Shown here: in pieces, positions 63,875 to 64,000 of the stretch
Layout: the number at the start of each line of letters is the position of its first letter
Numbering within the stretch: position 1 is the stretch's first letter
The notes under the pieces: generated by a model
The model's database searches: none
Told to the model about the DNA's origin: nothing
The model's input: only the letters and a program-made list of their open reading frames with translations
Assembly (NCBI GenBank): GCA_934183325.1
Contig: CAKPSH010000006.1
Coordinates: 3,578-67,577 of the forward strand
Direction of reading: 5' to 3'
Length of the DNA: 64,000 nt
DNA from: an uncultured Clostridia bacterium
GTDB lineage: Bacteria > Bacillota > Clostridia > TANB77 > CAG-508
Made by a program: the position numbers and the translations under genes

Positions 63875-63986
63875 ATATAAAAAATTTGAATACTTACTTT
63901 TGTGAATTTTTATTGGTATACTTGATTTTTCTTACATCTTATAATAAAATTATTTAAACATCAAAAGAAAGGTCTAAAGTTATGCT

Positions 63987-64000
63987 ATGAGAAAAAGTAA
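63987..64000 (+). CDS. Possible start of a gene running off the window
   Basis: ATG AGA AAA AGT begins 14 bp after AGAAAGG. An ATG 5 bp earlier meets a stop at once. Only five codons are visible, so nothing can be said about the product. Confidence 0.25.

Noticed and set aside
63913..63945. Promoter upstream of the last partial gene
   Set aside because: TATAAT at 63940 has candidate -35 boxes at spacings of only 12 or of 21 bp, neither acceptable.

Overview
The window looks like a chromosome segment of a low-G+C, anaerobic, gut-associated Clostridia-type Firmicute. Coding and intergenic DNA are very AT-rich. The genes include a four-subunit pyruvate:ferredoxin oxidoreductase, a choloylglycine (bile salt) hydrolase, ECF-type folate uptake, MinDE/RodA, a subtype I-B CRISPR-Cas locus and a single-module NRPS ending in a reductase domain. 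No rRNA or tRNA gene was recognised.

Layout. 0-4 kb (minus): a membrane-anchored protein cut by the window edge, dusB, rodA, minE, minD. 4.1-7.2 kb (plus): porG-porD-porA-porB behind a clear sigma-A-type promoter. 7.3-7.7 kb: one G+C-rich foreign-looking gene. 7.9-9.4 kb: plsX and acpP. 9.6-14.6 kb: the str operon rpsL-rpsG-fusA-tuf (minus), with a duplicated rpsG tail and a duplicated structured element between fusA and tuf. 14.7-15.8 kb: an HtrA-like protease. 16.0-22.2 kb: a C-A-T-R NRPS followed 12 bp later by an orphan multi-pass histidine kinase. 22.2-24.1 kb: a DUF2974-like hydrolase and a DUF3298-like protein. 24.1-34.8 kb: a 36-repeat CRISPR array and cas2-1-4-3-5-7-8-6, in which cas8 appears to carry a frameshift near its N terminus. 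34.9-35.9 kb: bile salt hydrolase.

36.3-56.4 kb is best read as one integrated mobilisable element. A 20-bp perfect direct repeat lies at 36307 and 56412. A tyrosine integrase sits next to the right copy. Inside are an excisionase-like protein, a replisome organiser, a DnaC-like loader, a MobC-like protein and an oriT-like inverted repeat. The cargo looks like a defence island with two minus-strand operons. The first (48.1-42.3 kb) is NUDIX, DUF3427/DUF3883, two MazG-type pyrophosphohydrolases, a nuclease-DUF2075 helicase, a DUF6414-like protein and a Clp-like AAA+ ATPase. The second (42.1-38.6 kb) is a membrane protein, a QatB-like protein, a QueC-like (QatC-like) enzyme and a HEPN-like protein. 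Further HEPN-like proteins, a second membrane sensor-like protein and a HicAB pair with a frameshifted hicA are also present. I consider the QueC-like/HEPN/membrane set and the nucleotide-hydrolase/nuclease operon the best candidates for undescribed systems.

56.5-64 kb: a truncated response regulator, an unknown protein, ecfT-ecfA-folT behind a tetrahydrofolate-type riboswitch and an SD-sequestering hairpin, an HD hydrolase, dapF, a foreign-looking prolyl-tRNA synthetase-like gene lacking the editing domain, a 3'-truncated tyrosine phosphatase, and a second copy of a 52-bp repeat first seen at 9.5 kb. All assignments come from reading the sequence and remembered family motifs; no database search was run.
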